Shown here: piece by piece, positions 1 to 9,129 of the stretch
Numbering within the stretch: the first letter of the stretch is position 1
Layout of the letters: each line of letters begins with the position of its first letter
Assembly: GCA_009693505.1 (NCBI GenBank)
Contig: SHXD01000001.1
Span: 37,504 to 101,503 of the forward strand
Direction of reading: 5' to 3'
DNA length: 64,000 bases
Source of the DNA: Limnohabitans sp.
Lineage (GTDB): Bacteria > Pseudomonadota > Gammaproteobacteria > Burkholderiales > Burkholderiaceae_C
Translations under genes and position numbers: made by a program
Notes under the pieces: model-generated
Database searches by the model: none
Seen by the model: only the letters and a program-made list of their open reading frames with translations
Told to the model about the DNA's origin: nothing

Positions 1-770
1 CCAATGACCGCACCAATGGCTTGGGGCTTGAACAGCCGCTTGCTCATGGCCCAGTTGGGCAATTTCAAGCGCGTCGAGCCCGTGTTGCCGCGGGCCCACG
101 GCGGCTCGCCAATTTGAACCAGCATTTCAGTGACTGCAAACAAGCCCACCATGACCAGAATGGGTTTGACGCCGTCCAATAAATCCACGGAGCCAAAGGT
201 AAAGCGTTGCACGCCGGACACAGGGTCGCTGCCAATGAAGGCAACCATCAAACCCATGCACGCAGCGATCAAGCCGCGGAGCAGCGAACCGCCCGACAAG
301 CCTGCAATCACCGACAAGCCCAAGATGCCCAACGAAAAATAAGCTGCCGGTGTGAAGGCCAAGGCCACTTGCGCCAAGCTTTCGGTGCAAAGCACCAGCA
401 CCAGCAAACCAAACAAACCACCATAAAGCCCCGACATCAAGGAGATGCCCAGGGCCTCACCTGCTTGGCCTCGCTTGGCCATTTCATTGCCATCAATGAC
501 GGTGGCAGAAGCTGAATTGGTGCCGGGCGTGCGAATCAGAATGGCAGGAATAGAGCCGCCATACTCAGCACCTACATACACGCTGGCCAACAAAACCAGT
601 GCATTGGTGGCTTCCATCCCGACCGTAAAAGGCAACAGCAATGCCATGGCAATGGAGGGTGAAATGCCAGGCAAGGCGCCGCCAAAAATGCCCCATAACA
701 CACCCGCAAACGCTGACAAGATGACCCAACCCGATGACAGGTTAGAAAGGGCTAACAAAAAACTGTCCAT
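1..770 (-). CDS. tctA: Tripartite tricarboxylate transporter, large membrane subunit TctA (3' end outside window)
   Basis: This is the multi-spanning permease subunit of a TTT-family transporter, which imports carboxylates in the inner membrane using a periplasmic TctC-type binding protein. The first 256 residues are present; the family is about 500 residues long, so the C-terminal half lies beyond base 1. The N-terminus reads MDSFLLALSNLSSGW, and residues 25-60 carry the family's GILPG-like stretch, seen here as GGALPGISPSIAMALLLPFT, followed by a conserved YGGSIPAIL segment. The ATG lies 3 bp after the tctB stop, so the two are probably translationally coupled. Family assignment is firm. 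The substrate is unknown. Confidence 0.9.
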   Translation of the reverse strand, partial: MDSFLLALSNLSSGWVILSAFAGVLWGIFGGALPGISPSIAMALLLPFTVGMEATNALVLLASVYVGAEYGGSIPAILIRTPGTNSASATVIDGNEMAKRGQAGEALGISLMSGLYGGLFGLLVLVLCTESLAQVALAFTPAAYFSLGILGLSVIAGLSGGSLLRGLIAACMGLMVAFIGSDPVSGVQRFTFGSVDLLDGVKPILVMVGLFAVTEMLVQIGEPPWARGNTGSTRLKLPNWAMSKRLFKPQAIGAVI

Positions 771-773
771 GAT

Positions 774-1271
774 TTATTTTCCAATCCACTGCGACCACAT
801 TCCTGTAGGCAAGCGAATTTCTAATGCGTAGTCAAACGACAACCACAGCAAGGGGCCGGTGAGCAAGGCACACCACATCAAAGTTTTGAACTGGCGCGCG
901 CCGCCAAAATAAGCCACGGCCGCCACCATCACACCGATGGAGAGAATGAAGCCGAAAACTGAAACCAGTGCCACAAAACCAAGCAAGATGGCCAGCAGGC
1001 CCATGGCTTTAAGGTGCGGGTGGTCACTGCCGCCAGGCTCGGGGGCTGCGTCGGGCTCAGAAGTCGCAGGTGCTTTGGATGGCAACCAAGACTTCAAAAA
1101 CAAAAATACAGCGGCGGTGCCCAACAAGACGCCAATGGCCGTTGGCACGCCCGTCACGCCCACGGCATCGGCCAGCAAACTGTCTTCAATTAAACTGGCT
1201 TGGTAGACATAAATGGACGAGCCAATCATGCCCAACAAACCCGTTAGGCGATCTTTTTGCTGTGCATTCAT
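774..1271 (-). CDS. tctB: Tripartite tricarboxylate transporter, small membrane subunit TctB
   Basis: This 165-residue protein is the small integral-membrane subunit that pairs with TctA. It has about four hydrophobic segments (roughly residues 8-25, 40-62, 85-110 and 115-150), which is the usual TctB topology, with a charged Pro/Ala/Glu-rich loop near residues 65-85. Its start overlaps the tctC stop by 4 bp (ATGA) and tctA follows 3 bp after its stop, so the three genes form one operon in the order tctC-tctB-tctA. TctB proteins diverge strongly, and the call leans as much on position between tctC and tctA as on sequence. Confidence 0.85.
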   Translation of the reverse strand: MNAQQKDRLTGLLGMIGSSIYVYQASLIEDSLLADAVGVTGVPTAIGVLLGTAAVFLFLKSWLPSKAPATSEPDAAPEPGGSDHPHLKAMGLLAILLGFVALVSVFGFILSIGVMVAAVAYFGGARQFKTLMWCALLTGPLLWLSFDYALEIRLPTGMWSQWIGK

Positions 1272-2239
1272 TTCAGCAAGCCCATCTCTTTAAAGTCTTG
1301 CGCTGTTTCTTGCGCCACGTCTTGAATGAATTTGCGCGAAGCTTCTCTGCCGAGCAACATGGGCGTCAAGTGATCTTTCGTGTACTCCGTTTTGTAAGCG
1401 GGCAACTCCAGCACTTTGCGAGCGCCATCTTCCCAAGCCTTGGCAATGTTGTCTGACAAGCCCTTGGGACTTGCCAAACCTCTGAACTTGCGGATGACCA
1501 CGTCGTAACCTTGCTCTTTTGCGGTTGGCAGTTGCGGCAATCCAGACAAGCGTTTTTCTGACAAGGTGGCCAGCAAGCGAACCTTGCCTGCTTCCAACTG
1601 ACCTTGCAATTCTTGAATTTCACCGATGCCAATGTCGTAGGTGCCATTCAGCACACCAATCATTTGATCGCCGCCGCCCTCATGGCTCACGATGGGCACT
1701 TTGACGCCGGCAGCACGCGATAGCTTCTCCATGCCAATCCGCTCCAAGGACGCTGGGTTGGAGGCGCCCCAACGTGATTTGCCAGGATTGGCCTTGGCAT
1801 GCACCATCACATCTTGCAGCGTTTTAAAAGGCGAATCTGCGCGCGTGAAAATTACCTCGGGGTCAATGAACACAATCAGCATGGGGTCTAAGCCGTCATA
1901 GCCTACAGAGGGTTTGGACAACAAGGTGGTTTGAATGTACGTGGGCGTGGTGCCATAAAACATAGAGCCATCGGTGGGCCCTTTGGCCACGTGCGCCACA
2001 GCCTTGGCACCACTGCCGCCGCGAATATTTTCTACAGCAAAGTTGGTTTTCATGATCGGCGCCATGTATTTGGCCAACTCGCGCAAAAACACATCGGTAC
2101 CACCGCCCGGACTTGAATGTGTCACCAAGGTCACGCGGGATACAGGATAAGGGGCCACTGTTTGAGCCTTCACGGAAGTCAAGCCTGCACAGGCCAAGCA
2201 AATGGCCAATGCCGTTTTCAAACTCAAAATGTGTTTCAT
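1268..2239 (-). CDS. tctC: Tripartite tricarboxylate transporter substrate-binding protein (TctC/Bug family)
   Basis: This is a periplasmic solute-binding protein of the Bug/TctC family that delivers a small carboxylate to TctAB. I chose the second ATG (base 2239, 323 residues, MKHILSLKTAL), because a GGAG motif sits 7 bp upstream and the protein then opens with a clean signal peptide cleaved after VKA at residue 25. An upstream in-frame ATG at 2251 would add four residues. The conserved family segments are visible: VTHSSPGGGTDV early in the mature protein and VENIRGGSGAKAV about 35 residues later. It is first in the operon. The adjacent PrpD-family gene hints at a tricarballylate-, aconitate- or methylcitrate-like substrate, which is inference only. 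Confidence 0.9.
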   Translation of the reverse strand: MKHILSLKTALAICLACAGLTSVKAQTVAPYPVSRVTLVTHSSPGGGTDVFLRELAKYMAPIMKTNFAVENIRGGSGAKAVAHVAKGPTDGSMFYGTTPTYIQTTLLSKPSVGYDGLDPMLIVFIDPEVIFTRADSPFKTLQDVMVHAKANPGKSRWGASNPASLERIGMEKLSRAAGVKVPIVSHEGGGDQMIGVLNGTYDIGIGEIQELQGQLEAGKVRLLATLSEKRLSGLPQLPTAKEQGYDVVIRKFRGLASPKGLSDNIAKAWEDGARKVLELPAYKTEYTKDHLTPMLLGREASRKFIQDVAQETAQDFKEMGLLK

Positions 2240-2303
2240 ATGGGTCTCCATGGGTTTAAAAAAGTCTCGAGGTTTGCGCCTTCAGGACTGAATTTTTTAA
2301 AAC

Positions 2304-3680
2304 TTATTGAGTCAAGCTTTTCAGCAAGGCTTTCAAATCTTGTTGCGCCGCCAAACTCATGCACAAGTTCCAAGCTTCTTCTGTTTTTTGTGCACCCAAA
2401 ATAGGCGTGCTTTGATCGACAAACTTGGCCTTGAGTTGCTCATTGCTCATGGGCTTTTCCAAGCTGCCTATGGCACGCTCAATGTAGATGTGGTGTTTTT
2501 GGCCGTCTGTGGTTTCAACGGTCACGTCAACAGACGCTTCGTGAATGCTGCGGTCCACAATCAAGTCCACTTTGTCGCGAACGCCGATCACCAGGGGCGA
2601 GCGCACCACATCGTCGGCGTACTCATGCTCACCCGCACGACCATAAATGAGGGCCACAGCGCATGAATGGAACACGCTGAATTTGGCCAGCAATCCATCG
2701 GTGGGTGTTTTCTTGCCTGTGAGTTCTTGCACCAAGGGGTGGGCTTTCAATGTGACTTTGGCCACTTGCTCGGGCTTTAAGTTGTGCTTCTCGCGCAATT
2801 GCACGCAGGCATCGATGGCGGGGTGGATCACAATGCCGCAAGCAAAAGGCTTGTAGGTATTGAGTTCAATTTCCCAAGTCTTGCCTAAGTTTTCTGTGAT
2901 TTCTTTCCAATCGGTTTTATCGGAAAACACTTGCATCAAACCGCGTGGTGCTTCTAAAGCGCGAGAAGACGCGGTGTAACCGTGTTTGGCCATCAAGGCC
3001 GACATCAAACCTACTTTGGCAGCGCCACCAGGGTGGAAAGGCTTGGTCATGGTGCCAAACTGTTCGCGCAAACCAACGGGTTGTGAAGCGGCAATGCCCA
3101 GTGCCATTTGCGTTTGCTTGGCGTTCAAACCCAACAACCGTGAGCAGGCTGCAGCACTGCCCAACATGCCTGTTGAGCCCGTAATGTGCCAGCCGCGGTC
3201 ATAGTGGTTGGGATACACGGCATTGCCTACGCGGCATGACACTTCCACGCCCAGCACCAAGGCGTCGATCAGTTGACGACCGGTGGAACCTAGATGCTCT
3301 CCCAGTGCCAAGATGGCGGAGGCCACCGGGCCAGCAGGGTGAATGATGGTTTTCAAATGCGTGTCGTCAAAGTCAAAGGTGTGCGAGCTGATGCCATTGA
3401 GCAAGGCCGCATTGGCCATGTCAACACGGTCGCTGCGGCCCAACACAGCAGCTTGGGCAGAAGGCGCCAACTCTTTCACTGCGCCCAATGCGGCTTCCAT
3501 GGTTTCATGGGTGCTGGGGCCCACAGCGCAACCGGCCCAGTTGGCAAAGGTGCGGTGGGCCTGGGCTTCAACGGCATCGGACCAGCCCTTGGAAGGATGA
3601 GAGGCAACAAATTCAGCCAACATCTGGGTGATTGCGGGGGCATTGGCGTCGGCAACGACAGTGGTATTTCGTGCGGTCAT
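2304..3680 (-). CDS. MmgE/PrpD family protein (2-methylcitrate dehydratase / aconitate decarboxylase-like)
   Basis: This 458-residue protein belongs to the MmgE/PrpD family, which includes 2-methylcitrate dehydratase and cis-aconitate decarboxylase. Recognisable segments are the FANWAGCAVG and NGISSHTFDFDDTHLKTIIHP regions in the first third, and GGAAKVGLMSALMAKHG in the middle. It lies 64 bp upstream of tctC on the same strand and is probably co-transcribed with the transporter, which would make it a candidate for metabolising the imported acid. The full propionate pathway partners prpB and prpC are absent from the window, so a role in the methylcitrate cycle is not supported. The family is certain; the reaction is not. 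Confidence 0.85.
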   Translation of the reverse strand: MTARNTTVVADANAPAITQMLAEFVASHPSKGWSDAVEAQAHRTFANWAGCAVGPSTHETMEAALGAVKELAPSAQAAVLGRSDRVDMANAALLNGISSHTFDFDDTHLKTIIHPAGPVASAILALGEHLGSTGRQLIDALVLGVEVSCRVGNAVYPNHYDRGWHITGSTGMLGSAAACSRLLGLNAKQTQMALGIAASQPVGLREQFGTMTKPFHPGGAAKVGLMSALMAKHGYTASSRALEAPRGLMQVFSDKTDWKEITENLGKTWEIELNTYKPFACGIVIHPAIDACVQLREKHNLKPEQVAKVTLKAHPLVQELTGKKTPTDGLLAKFSVFHSCAVALIYGRAGEHEYADDVVRSPLVIGVRDKVDLIVDRSIHEASVDVTVETTDGQKHHIYIERAIGSLEKPMSNEQLKAKFVDQSTPILGAQKTEEAWNLCMSLAAQQDLKALLKSLTQ

Positions 3681-3970
3681 AGGAAATAAGGGATAAAAGC
3701 CCCTTCAATTGGTCAAAAGAAGCGATGATCATAGGGTAATCGCGGGGTTTTCACACGAGAGCTCACAGGCAGACACCCCCAAAACAGAACAAAGCGGTCG
3801 GAATGGCTAGAGATTTCCTCACAATCTGCGAAGGTCTTTCTTGCCTAGTCCCCGATGCACGGCCATTGACCCATGTCACTCACGGGAAAAGCCACTCGGT
3901 TTAGACTCGGGGCATCTATTTTGATGGCACCCAAGCACGGCTTGCGCACCTTGAGTTTTTCCCCTTACTT
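3681..3970. other. Intergenic region between divergent PrpD-family and desaturase genes
   Basis: This 290-bp gap separates two divergently transcribed genes and must hold both promoters. I see no convincing paired -35/-10 elements, no repeat, no small ORF with a ribosome-binding site and no RNA gene in it. Confidence 0.5.
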
Positions 3971-5080
3971 ATGACTACAAACGCCACCCCCGACAATTTG
4001 CACCCAATTCCGCCAGATCAGGACATGCCGCACCGCAAAATCATTCGCGAGTGGCTCAAGCCCTTGTCTGATCGCTCCACCCTGCGCGCCTTTGTTCTCT
4101 TGCTTGTTGACACGGCCTTGTTCATGGGGCTTGTGGCAGGCACCGTGCTGCTCGAATCTGTGTGGCTCAAGCTTTTGTGCGGTTCGGCGGCTGGTTTTGT
4201 CATTGGCCGTTTGTTCATCATTGGCCATGACGCTTGTCACCAAAGCCTCACGCCGCACCGCGAACTGAACAAATGGATTGGCCGTTACGCCTTCTTGTAC
4301 TCGCTCACGCCATTCAGCCTGTGGGACACCGGCCACAATGTGGTCCACCACGGCTATACCAACTTAAAAGGTGTCGACTTTGTGTGGACACCACTCACGG
4401 CTGAAGAATTTGCTGAGCTCGGCCCCGTTGGCCGCTTGATGCAATACCTCTACCGCAGTGGCTGGGCCCCAGGTTTGTATTACCTTGTTGAAATTTGGTG
4501 GAAGCGCGAGTTCTTCCCGAACAAAACGCACATGCCTACACGCCGTCCGATTTTCTTTAAAGACAGCTTGTTGGTCACAGTGTTTGGCATTTTGTGGATG
4601 GGTGTAGTGGGCTATGCAGCTGTCGCCACAGGTCAATCTGTATGGCTCACCTTGCTAATGGGCGTCTTTGTGCCCTTCTTGTTTTGGAACACCATGATTG
4701 GTTTCGTTGTGTATGTTCACCACACCCATGTGCGGGTGTCTTGGCACAACGACAAATCGGCATGGACCAAAGCTCAGCCCTTCGTATCCACCACCGTACA
4801 CCTCACTTTTCCCATGAAGATTGGCAACATGGTGCACCACATCATGGAGCACACCGCGCACCATGTGGACATGAGCATTCCGCTTTATCGCTTGAAAAAA
4901 GCACAGGCCAAGTTAGAAGAAATGCTGCCAGGTCGCATCATTGTTCAACCCTTCTCTTGGGGCTGGTATTTCAAAACAGCCAAGGCTTGCAAACTGTACG
5001 ACTTCACCCGCGAATGCTGGACCGATTTTCAGGGCCACATGACAAGCCCTGTGCGCGGCAATTTGCCTGCCAAGCCCTAA
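3971..5080 (+). CDS. Membrane fatty acid desaturase
   Basis: This 369-residue integral-membrane di-iron desaturase introduces a double bond into membrane lipid acyl chains. The three histidine boxes are complete: HDACH at residues 86-90, HNVVHH at 122-127 and HTAHH at 294-298, with a further HHTH near 250. Hydrophobic segments flank them (about 40-82, 105-118, 198-250), as in the FADS/DesA superfamily. The gene stands alone with its own terminator at 5117-5146. Box spacing fits acyl-lipid delta-12 or omega-3 type enzymes, but regiospecificity cannot be read from the sequence. A role in membrane fluidity at low temperature is plausible. Confidence 0.9.
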   Translation: MTTNATPDNLHPIPPDQDMPHRKIIREWLKPLSDRSTLRAFVLLLVDTALFMGLVAGTVLLESVWLKLLCGSAAGFVIGRLFIIGHDACHQSLTPHRELNKWIGRYAFLYSLTPFSLWDTGHNVVHHGYTNLKGVDFVWTPLTAEEFAELGPVGRLMQYLYRSGWAPGLYYLVEIWWKREFFPNKTHMPTRRPIFFKDSLLVTVFGILWMGVVGYAAVATGQSVWLTLLMGVFVPFLFWNTMIGFVVYVHHTHVRVSWHNDKSAWTKAQPFVSTTVHLTFPMKIGNMVHHIMEHTAHHVDMSIPLYRLKKAQAKLEEMLPGRIIVQPFSWGWYFKTAKACKLYDFTRECWTDFQGHMTSPVRGNLPAKP

Positions 5081-5116
5081 GCCTTTTCAACTCGGCCTGA
5101 AGGTCGATTCAGATGC

Positions 5117-5146
5117 AAAAAAGCGCTTCTCACGAAGCGTTTTTTC
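5117..5146. terminator. Bidirectional rho-independent terminator between desaturase gene and pgk
   Basis: A-tract, then a 6-bp stem CGCTTC/GAAGCG (5124-5129 with 5134-5139) with a TCAC loop, then a T-tract. It can end transcription from both convergent genes. The pgk stop codon (5145-5147) lies inside the T-tract. Confidence 0.8.
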
Positions 5147-6335
5147 ATTGTGCTCGGCGCAACAAAATCTCAAAGGCTGGCAATGTTTTGCCTTCCAAGA
5201 TTTCTAAGAACGCACCGCCACCGGTGGAGATGTAACCCACTTTTTTTTCAATGCCGTACTTGGCAATGGCCGCCAAGGTGTCGCCACCACCGGCAATGCT
5301 GAAGGCTTTAGATGCGGCAATGGCGTGTGCAATCACGCGCGTGCCATTTTCAAATGCAGCAAATTCAAAAACCCCCACAGGACCGTTCCACACAATGGTG
5401 CCGGCCGCTTTAAGTTGCGCTGCCAATTTAGCGGCTGTCTCGGGGCCAATGTCCAAAATCAAATCGTCATCGGCCACTTCTGTGGCCTTCTTCACAGTGG
5501 CCACGGCATCTGCTGAAAAAGTTTTGGCTGTGACCACATCAGTGGGAATGGGCACTTCGGCACCGCGTGCTTTCATGATGTCTATCACCGCTTTGGCCTC
5601 TGCCAGCAAGTCAGGCTCTGCCAAGCTTTTGCCAATGTTCAAGCCAGCCGCCAACATGAAGGTGTTGGCAATGCCACCGCCCACAATGAGTTGGTCCACT
5701 TTGTCGGCCAAGCTCTTCAAAATGGTCAGTTTGGTAGACACTTTGCTGCCGCCCACAATGGCGGCCAAGGGACGCGCAGGGTGCGCCAGTGCTTTGGTGA
5801 TGGCGTCAATTTCAGCAGCCAACAAAGGGCCTGCGCACGCCACTTTGGCGTACTCAGCAATGCCATAGGTGGTGCCTTCTGCGCGGTGCGCTGTACCAAA
5901 GGCATCGTTCACAAAAATGTCGCACAACGCCGCCATTTTTTGAGCCAGTTCTGGGTTGTTCTTTTTCTCACCCTTGTTCACGCGGCAGTTTTCAAGCAAG
6001 ACAACTTGGCCTGCGGCCACTTCAACACCTTCAACCCAATTGGCTTTCAAAGACACATCACGGCCTAGCAGTTCTGCAAGTCGTTTGGCCACTGGTGCCA
6101 AGGAATCTTCCGGCTTGAATTCGCCTTCTGTAGGGCGGCCTAAGTGACTCGTCACCATGACGGCCGCGCCAGCATCGAGGGCCATTTGAATGCAGGGTAG
6201 AGAGGCGCGAATGCGCGTGTCTTCTGTGATGTCGCCGGCATCGTTTTGCGGCACATTCAAATCGGCGCGAATGAAAACTCGCTGGCCTTTGACTTTGCCT
6301 TGTTGGCACAAATCTGAAAAACGAATGACGTTCAT
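5145..6335 (-). CDS. pgk: Phosphoglycerate kinase
   Basis: This enzyme interconverts 1,3-bisphosphoglycerate + ADP and 3-phosphoglycerate + ATP in glycolysis and gluconeogenesis. At 396 residues it has the normal bacterial length. Signatures seen are RADLNVP (residues 23-29), the HLGRP substrate-binding segment near 65, the hinge GGSKVSTKL and the nucleotide-binding GGGDTLAAI near the C-terminus. The gene stands alone, and its partners tkt and gap are about 50 kb away across the origin. The assignment is secure. Confidence 0.98.
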   Translation of the reverse strand: MNVIRFSDLCQQGKVKGQRVFIRADLNVPQNDAGDITEDTRIRASLPCIQMALDAGAAVMVTSHLGRPTEGEFKPEDSLAPVAKRLAELLGRDVSLKANWVEGVEVAAGQVVLLENCRVNKGEKKNNPELAQKMAALCDIFVNDAFGTAHRAEGTTYGIAEYAKVACAGPLLAAEIDAITKALAHPARPLAAIVGGSKVSTKLTILKSLADKVDQLIVGGGIANTFMLAAGLNIGKSLAEPDLLAEAKAVIDIMKARGAEVPIPTDVVTAKTFSADAVATVKKATEVADDDLILDIGPETAAKLAAQLKAAGTIVWNGPVGVFEFAAFENGTRVIAHAIAASKAFSIAGGGDTLAAIAKYGIEKKVGYISTGGGAFLEILEGKTLPAFEILLRRAQ

Positions 6336-6464
6336 GAAAGCTCTCTTGAATGACGAGGAAGGTCCAGAAGCACTTAGAAACTTTTGGAAACAAGCAGAAT
6401 TTTAGACCTGCAAACTGGCGGAAACTTACCCGCCGCTTTCGCAACAGTTATGCCGTGCGCTAAA

Positions 6465-6809
6465 TTACCAACCCAGCAGCAAATGCAATGGCAAGTAGGC
6501 CAACATTCCCGCCACAATGGTCAGTAGCACATTGTGGCGCCAGAAATAAACGGCAGCACCCACAGCGGCACCCATCCACCTGGCATCCATCCAGTTGTGC
6601 AAAACCTCTCCCTGCTGCATTAGGATCTCGGGCAAGACCACCGCTGCCATGGCCGCGATGGGTGCATATTGCAAACCGCGCTGTGCCCAGTCGGGCAAGG
6701 CCCATTCCTCGCTTGAAAAGAAAAAGAAACTGCGCGTGACAATGGTGACGCCCGTCAAACCCGCGATTACGGCCAAAGTCCAAAAATCGGTCCCCTCAAA
6801 AAAGCTCAT
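6465..6809 (-). CDS. azlD: Branched-chain amino acid exporter small subunit AzlD
   Basis: This 114-residue protein has four hydrophobic segments and is the small subunit of an AzlC-AzlD pair, which exports branched-chain amino acids or related compounds across the inner membrane. The start overlaps the azlC stop by 4 bp (ATGA), so the two are translationally coupled. The sequence shows the family's central LQYAPIAAMAAVVLPEIL segment. The exported substrate is inferred from the family. No Lrp/AsnC-type regulator lies nearby. Confidence 0.85.
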   Translation of the reverse strand: MSFFEGTDFWTLAVIAGLTGVTIVTRSFFFFSSEEWALPDWAQRGLQYAPIAAMAAVVLPEILMQQGEVLHNWMDARWMGAAVGAAVYFWRHNVLLTIVAGMLAYLPLHLLLGW

Positions 6810-7540
6810 GCAGCTTGTCCTTCACGCTTTTTTTGAAAACGCTCCAGACTCATGCTCAAGACAACAGCAACGCCAATGGCCATGACGATGTTCAATTTCA
6901 AAGGCAAGTGGTACGCAGCAATGGCGGTGGCAGCGGCCACGCTTGCCGCAAAAATTCGCATGCGCGTGCTGGCCAATGAGCACAAGATACCCACCAAACA
7001 CAAGGTGCCCGCAAAGCCCAAGCCCCAAGAAGGAGGAATCATGTTGGCCAAAAAAATACCGGCGAAACTGGCCACGACCCAACTCATCCACATCATGAAA
7101 GTGTTACCAGCAAGAGAGGCCGCTTGCGTCAATTGATCTGCAGGGTCTTCGCTTGGAATAGCAAATCGCCGCGTGAACAACACATAACTGATGTCGGCGG
7201 TGAGATAACCGTGCACCATTCTTTCAAGGCGTGGCAAATGCATGAGGTATTTGCGCAGATGCAAACTGAACACCATGAAGCGCAAGTTCACACAAAAGCC
7301 TGTGGCCAAAATGACCCAGGCAGGCGCTCCGGCCACGATCAAAGGCAAGGCCGCCAACTGAGAGCTGCCCGCATACACAAACAGCGTCATGGCAATGGCC
7401 TCAACCACACTCAAACCAGAATTCACCATGGCCACGCCCGTCATCAAGCCCCATGCAGCAAGGCCTGGCGCTTGCGGTGCCAAGTCACGCACAGCTTCCA
7501 TGAAGGCGGGGTGACGGTAATTTTCAGCTTTGAAAAACAT
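6806..7540 (-). CDS. azlC: Branched-chain amino acid exporter large subunit AzlC
   Basis: This 244-residue protein has about seven to eight membrane segments and is the large subunit of the AzlCD exporter. I start it at base 7540 ([11 protein letters not shown]), preceded by AGGTGG six bases upstream. A longer reading frame to 7636 would run far into fmt and adds only a hydrophilic extension not typical of the family. Even so the gene begins 17 bp inside the 3' end of fmt, so its ribosome-binding site is coding sequence of fmt. Conserved features include the N-terminal [18 protein letters not shown] region and [14 protein letters not shown]. It is probably transcribed together with def and fmt. 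Confidence 0.88.
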   Translation of the reverse strand: MFFKAENYRHPAFMEAVRDLAPQAPGLAAWGLMTGVAMVNSGLSVVEAIAMTLFVYAGSSQLAALPLIVAGAPAWVILATGFCVNLRFMVFSLHLRKYLMHLPRLERMVHGYLTADISYVLFTRRFAIPSEDPADQLTQAASLAGNTFMMWMSWVVASFAGIFLANMIPPSWGLGFAGTLCLVGILCSLASTRMRIFAASVAAATAIAAYHLPLKLNIVMAIGVAVVLSMSLERFQKKREGQAA

Positions 7541-8486
7541 CGCCCACCTGAGCTTTGAAGCTGCGAACAAAGTCTGTTGTTGATTGGCGTTTGCCGCCCG
7601 CCTTTTGCAATTGCGTGAGGCATAGAACGCCTTCACCGCAAGCCACTCTCAGGCCTTCTTCTTGCACACTGAGCAAAGTACCAGGCGCTTTGTGATGAGA
7701 AGTTTCGAGCGGGATTGGCTCAGCATGCGCTTGCCAAACCTTGATCACTTCGTCGCCCCATTGCACTGTCATGCCTGGAAATGGGTCAAACGCCAGCACG
7801 CGTTGGGCCAACACTTGCGCCGATTGTGTCCAATCGATGGCGGCTTCTGTTTTTTCAATTTTGTGCGCGTAAGTCACACCCTCAATAGGCTGCTTCACAG
7901 GTTTGAAGTGGCCAACTAGCGAGAGTGCCGTCACAATCATTCGCGCGCCCATCTCGGCCAAAGTGTCATGCAAACTGGCCGTGGTGTCTTGCGCACTGAT
8001 TGGGCACCTTTCTTCAAGCAACATGTCACCCGTATCTAGTCCTGCATCCATTTGCATGATGGTCACACCGGTTTGAGCATCGCCGGCTTCAATGGCGCGG
8101 TGGATGGGCGCAGCACCTCGCCATCTGGGCAGCAGTGAGGCGTGAATATTCAGACAGCCATAGCGGGGCGCATCAAGGACCCACTGCGGCAAGATCAAGC
8201 CATAGGCCGCAACCACCACGACGTCGGCTTGCAGATTTGAAATGAAGGCTTGGGCCGCGAGCGCTTCATCGGGATACTTGCCATCCAATTTCAGACTGTG
8301 CGGCTGAACAACTGTCAGTCCTTTTGACAATGCAAATTGCTTTACAGCAGAAGCTTGAAGCTTCATGCCCCTTCCCGCAGGCCTGTCAGGTTGTGTCAAA
8401 ACCCCCACGATGTCATGTCCTGCCGCATGCAGTGCTGTCAATGCGCTGCGAGCAAATTCGGGCGTGCCCGCAAAAATCACGCGCAT
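7524..8486 (-). CDS. fmt: Methionyl-tRNA formyltransferase
   Basis: This enzyme transfers a formyl group from 10-formyl-tetrahydrofolate to the amino group of Met-tRNAfMet, giving initiator tRNA. Length is 320 residues, as in the family. Visible motifs are the N-terminal [11 protein letters not shown], the catalytic and folate-binding [16 protein letters not shown] with Asn and His of the active site, and DTGDML around residue 150. def lies 21 bp upstream on the same strand, the usual def-fmt pairing that adds and later removes the formyl group. The end of fmt overlaps azlC. Confidence 0.97.
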   Translation of the reverse strand: MRVIFAGTPEFARSALTALHAAGHDIVGVLTQPDRPAGRGMKLQASAVKQFALSKGLTVVQPHSLKLDGKYPDEALAAQAFISNLQADVVVVAAYGLILPQWVLDAPRYGCLNIHASLLPRWRGAAPIHRAIEAGDAQTGVTIMQMDAGLDTGDMLLEERCPISAQDTTASLHDTLAEMGARMIVTALSLVGHFKPVKQPIEGVTYAHKIEKTEAAIDWTQSAQVLAQRVLAFDPFPGMTVQWGDEVIKVWQAHAEPIPLETSHHKAPGTLLSVQEEGLRVACGEGVLCLTQLQKAGGKRQSTTDFVRSFKAQVGDVFQS

Positions 8487-8507
8487 AGAAATTCTTTCAA
8501 TGTAGGT

Positions 8508-9014
8508 TTAAGCGTCTTCTTTTTGGGCTTTAAGCATTTTGGTCTTGATGCGATTGCGTTTGAGCGGCGACAAGTACTCCACAAAAACCTTGCCCATCAA
8601 ATGATCCAACTCGTGTTGCACGCACACAGCCATCAGGCCTTCAGCTTCAAGCTCGCGAACTTGGCCGTGTTCATCGGCCGCTTTGACCTTGACAGCCACA
8701 GCGCGCTCAACCCCATCGTAAATGCCAGGCACAGACAAGCAACCCTCTTCGCTCTTGACGCGCTCTTCACTGAACCAAGTGATTTCTGGATTGATCAACA
8801 CCGTGGCCTGGTTACGCTCTTCAGACGTGTCCAACACCACCAAGCGCTGGTGCACATCGACTTGCGTTGCCGCCAAGCCTACGCCTTGTGCCTCGTACAT
8901 GGTCTCGAGCATGTCCGCCACAAGCTTGCGCAACTTGTCGTCGAACGCCGTGACGGGCGTTGCCACCTTGTGCAGGCGGGGGTCTGGGTAGCAAAGAATG
9001 TTTAAAAGTGCCAT
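8508..9014 (-). CDS. def: Peptide deformylase
   Basis: This metalloenzyme removes the N-formyl group from nascent polypeptides. The 168-residue protein carries all three hallmark motifs: GVGLAATQ (residues 44-51), EGCLS (90-94) whose Cys92 is a metal ligand, and HELDH (134-138) whose two His residues bind Fe or Zn with Glu135 as the catalytic base. It heads the def-fmt-azlCD cluster. The region between it and dprA (9015-9129) should carry divergent promoters. Confidence 0.98.
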   Translation of the reverse strand: MALLNILCYPDPRLHKVATPVTAFDDKLRKLVADMLETMYEAQGVGLAATQVDVHQRLVVLDTSEERNQATVLINPEITWFSEERVKSEEGCLSVPGIYDGVERAVAVKVKAADEHGQVRELEAEGLMAVCVQHELDHLMGKVFVEYLSPLKRNRIKTKMLKAQKEDA

Positions 9015-9129
9015 GGTGATTTATTTAGCAATACCTCTATTTTCGCCAATTTGAAGAAGCCTTGCCCAATTGACGAATCGTACCCAAAATCGGCCTCCCC
9101 CAATCTGCGGGGCACTGTTTAGGAAAAAA

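Noticed and set aside
5251..5868. 205-codon plus-strand open frame inside pgk
   Set aside because: Antisense to phosphoglycerate kinase; composition (Ala, Ser, Met repeats) is typical of a shadow frame.
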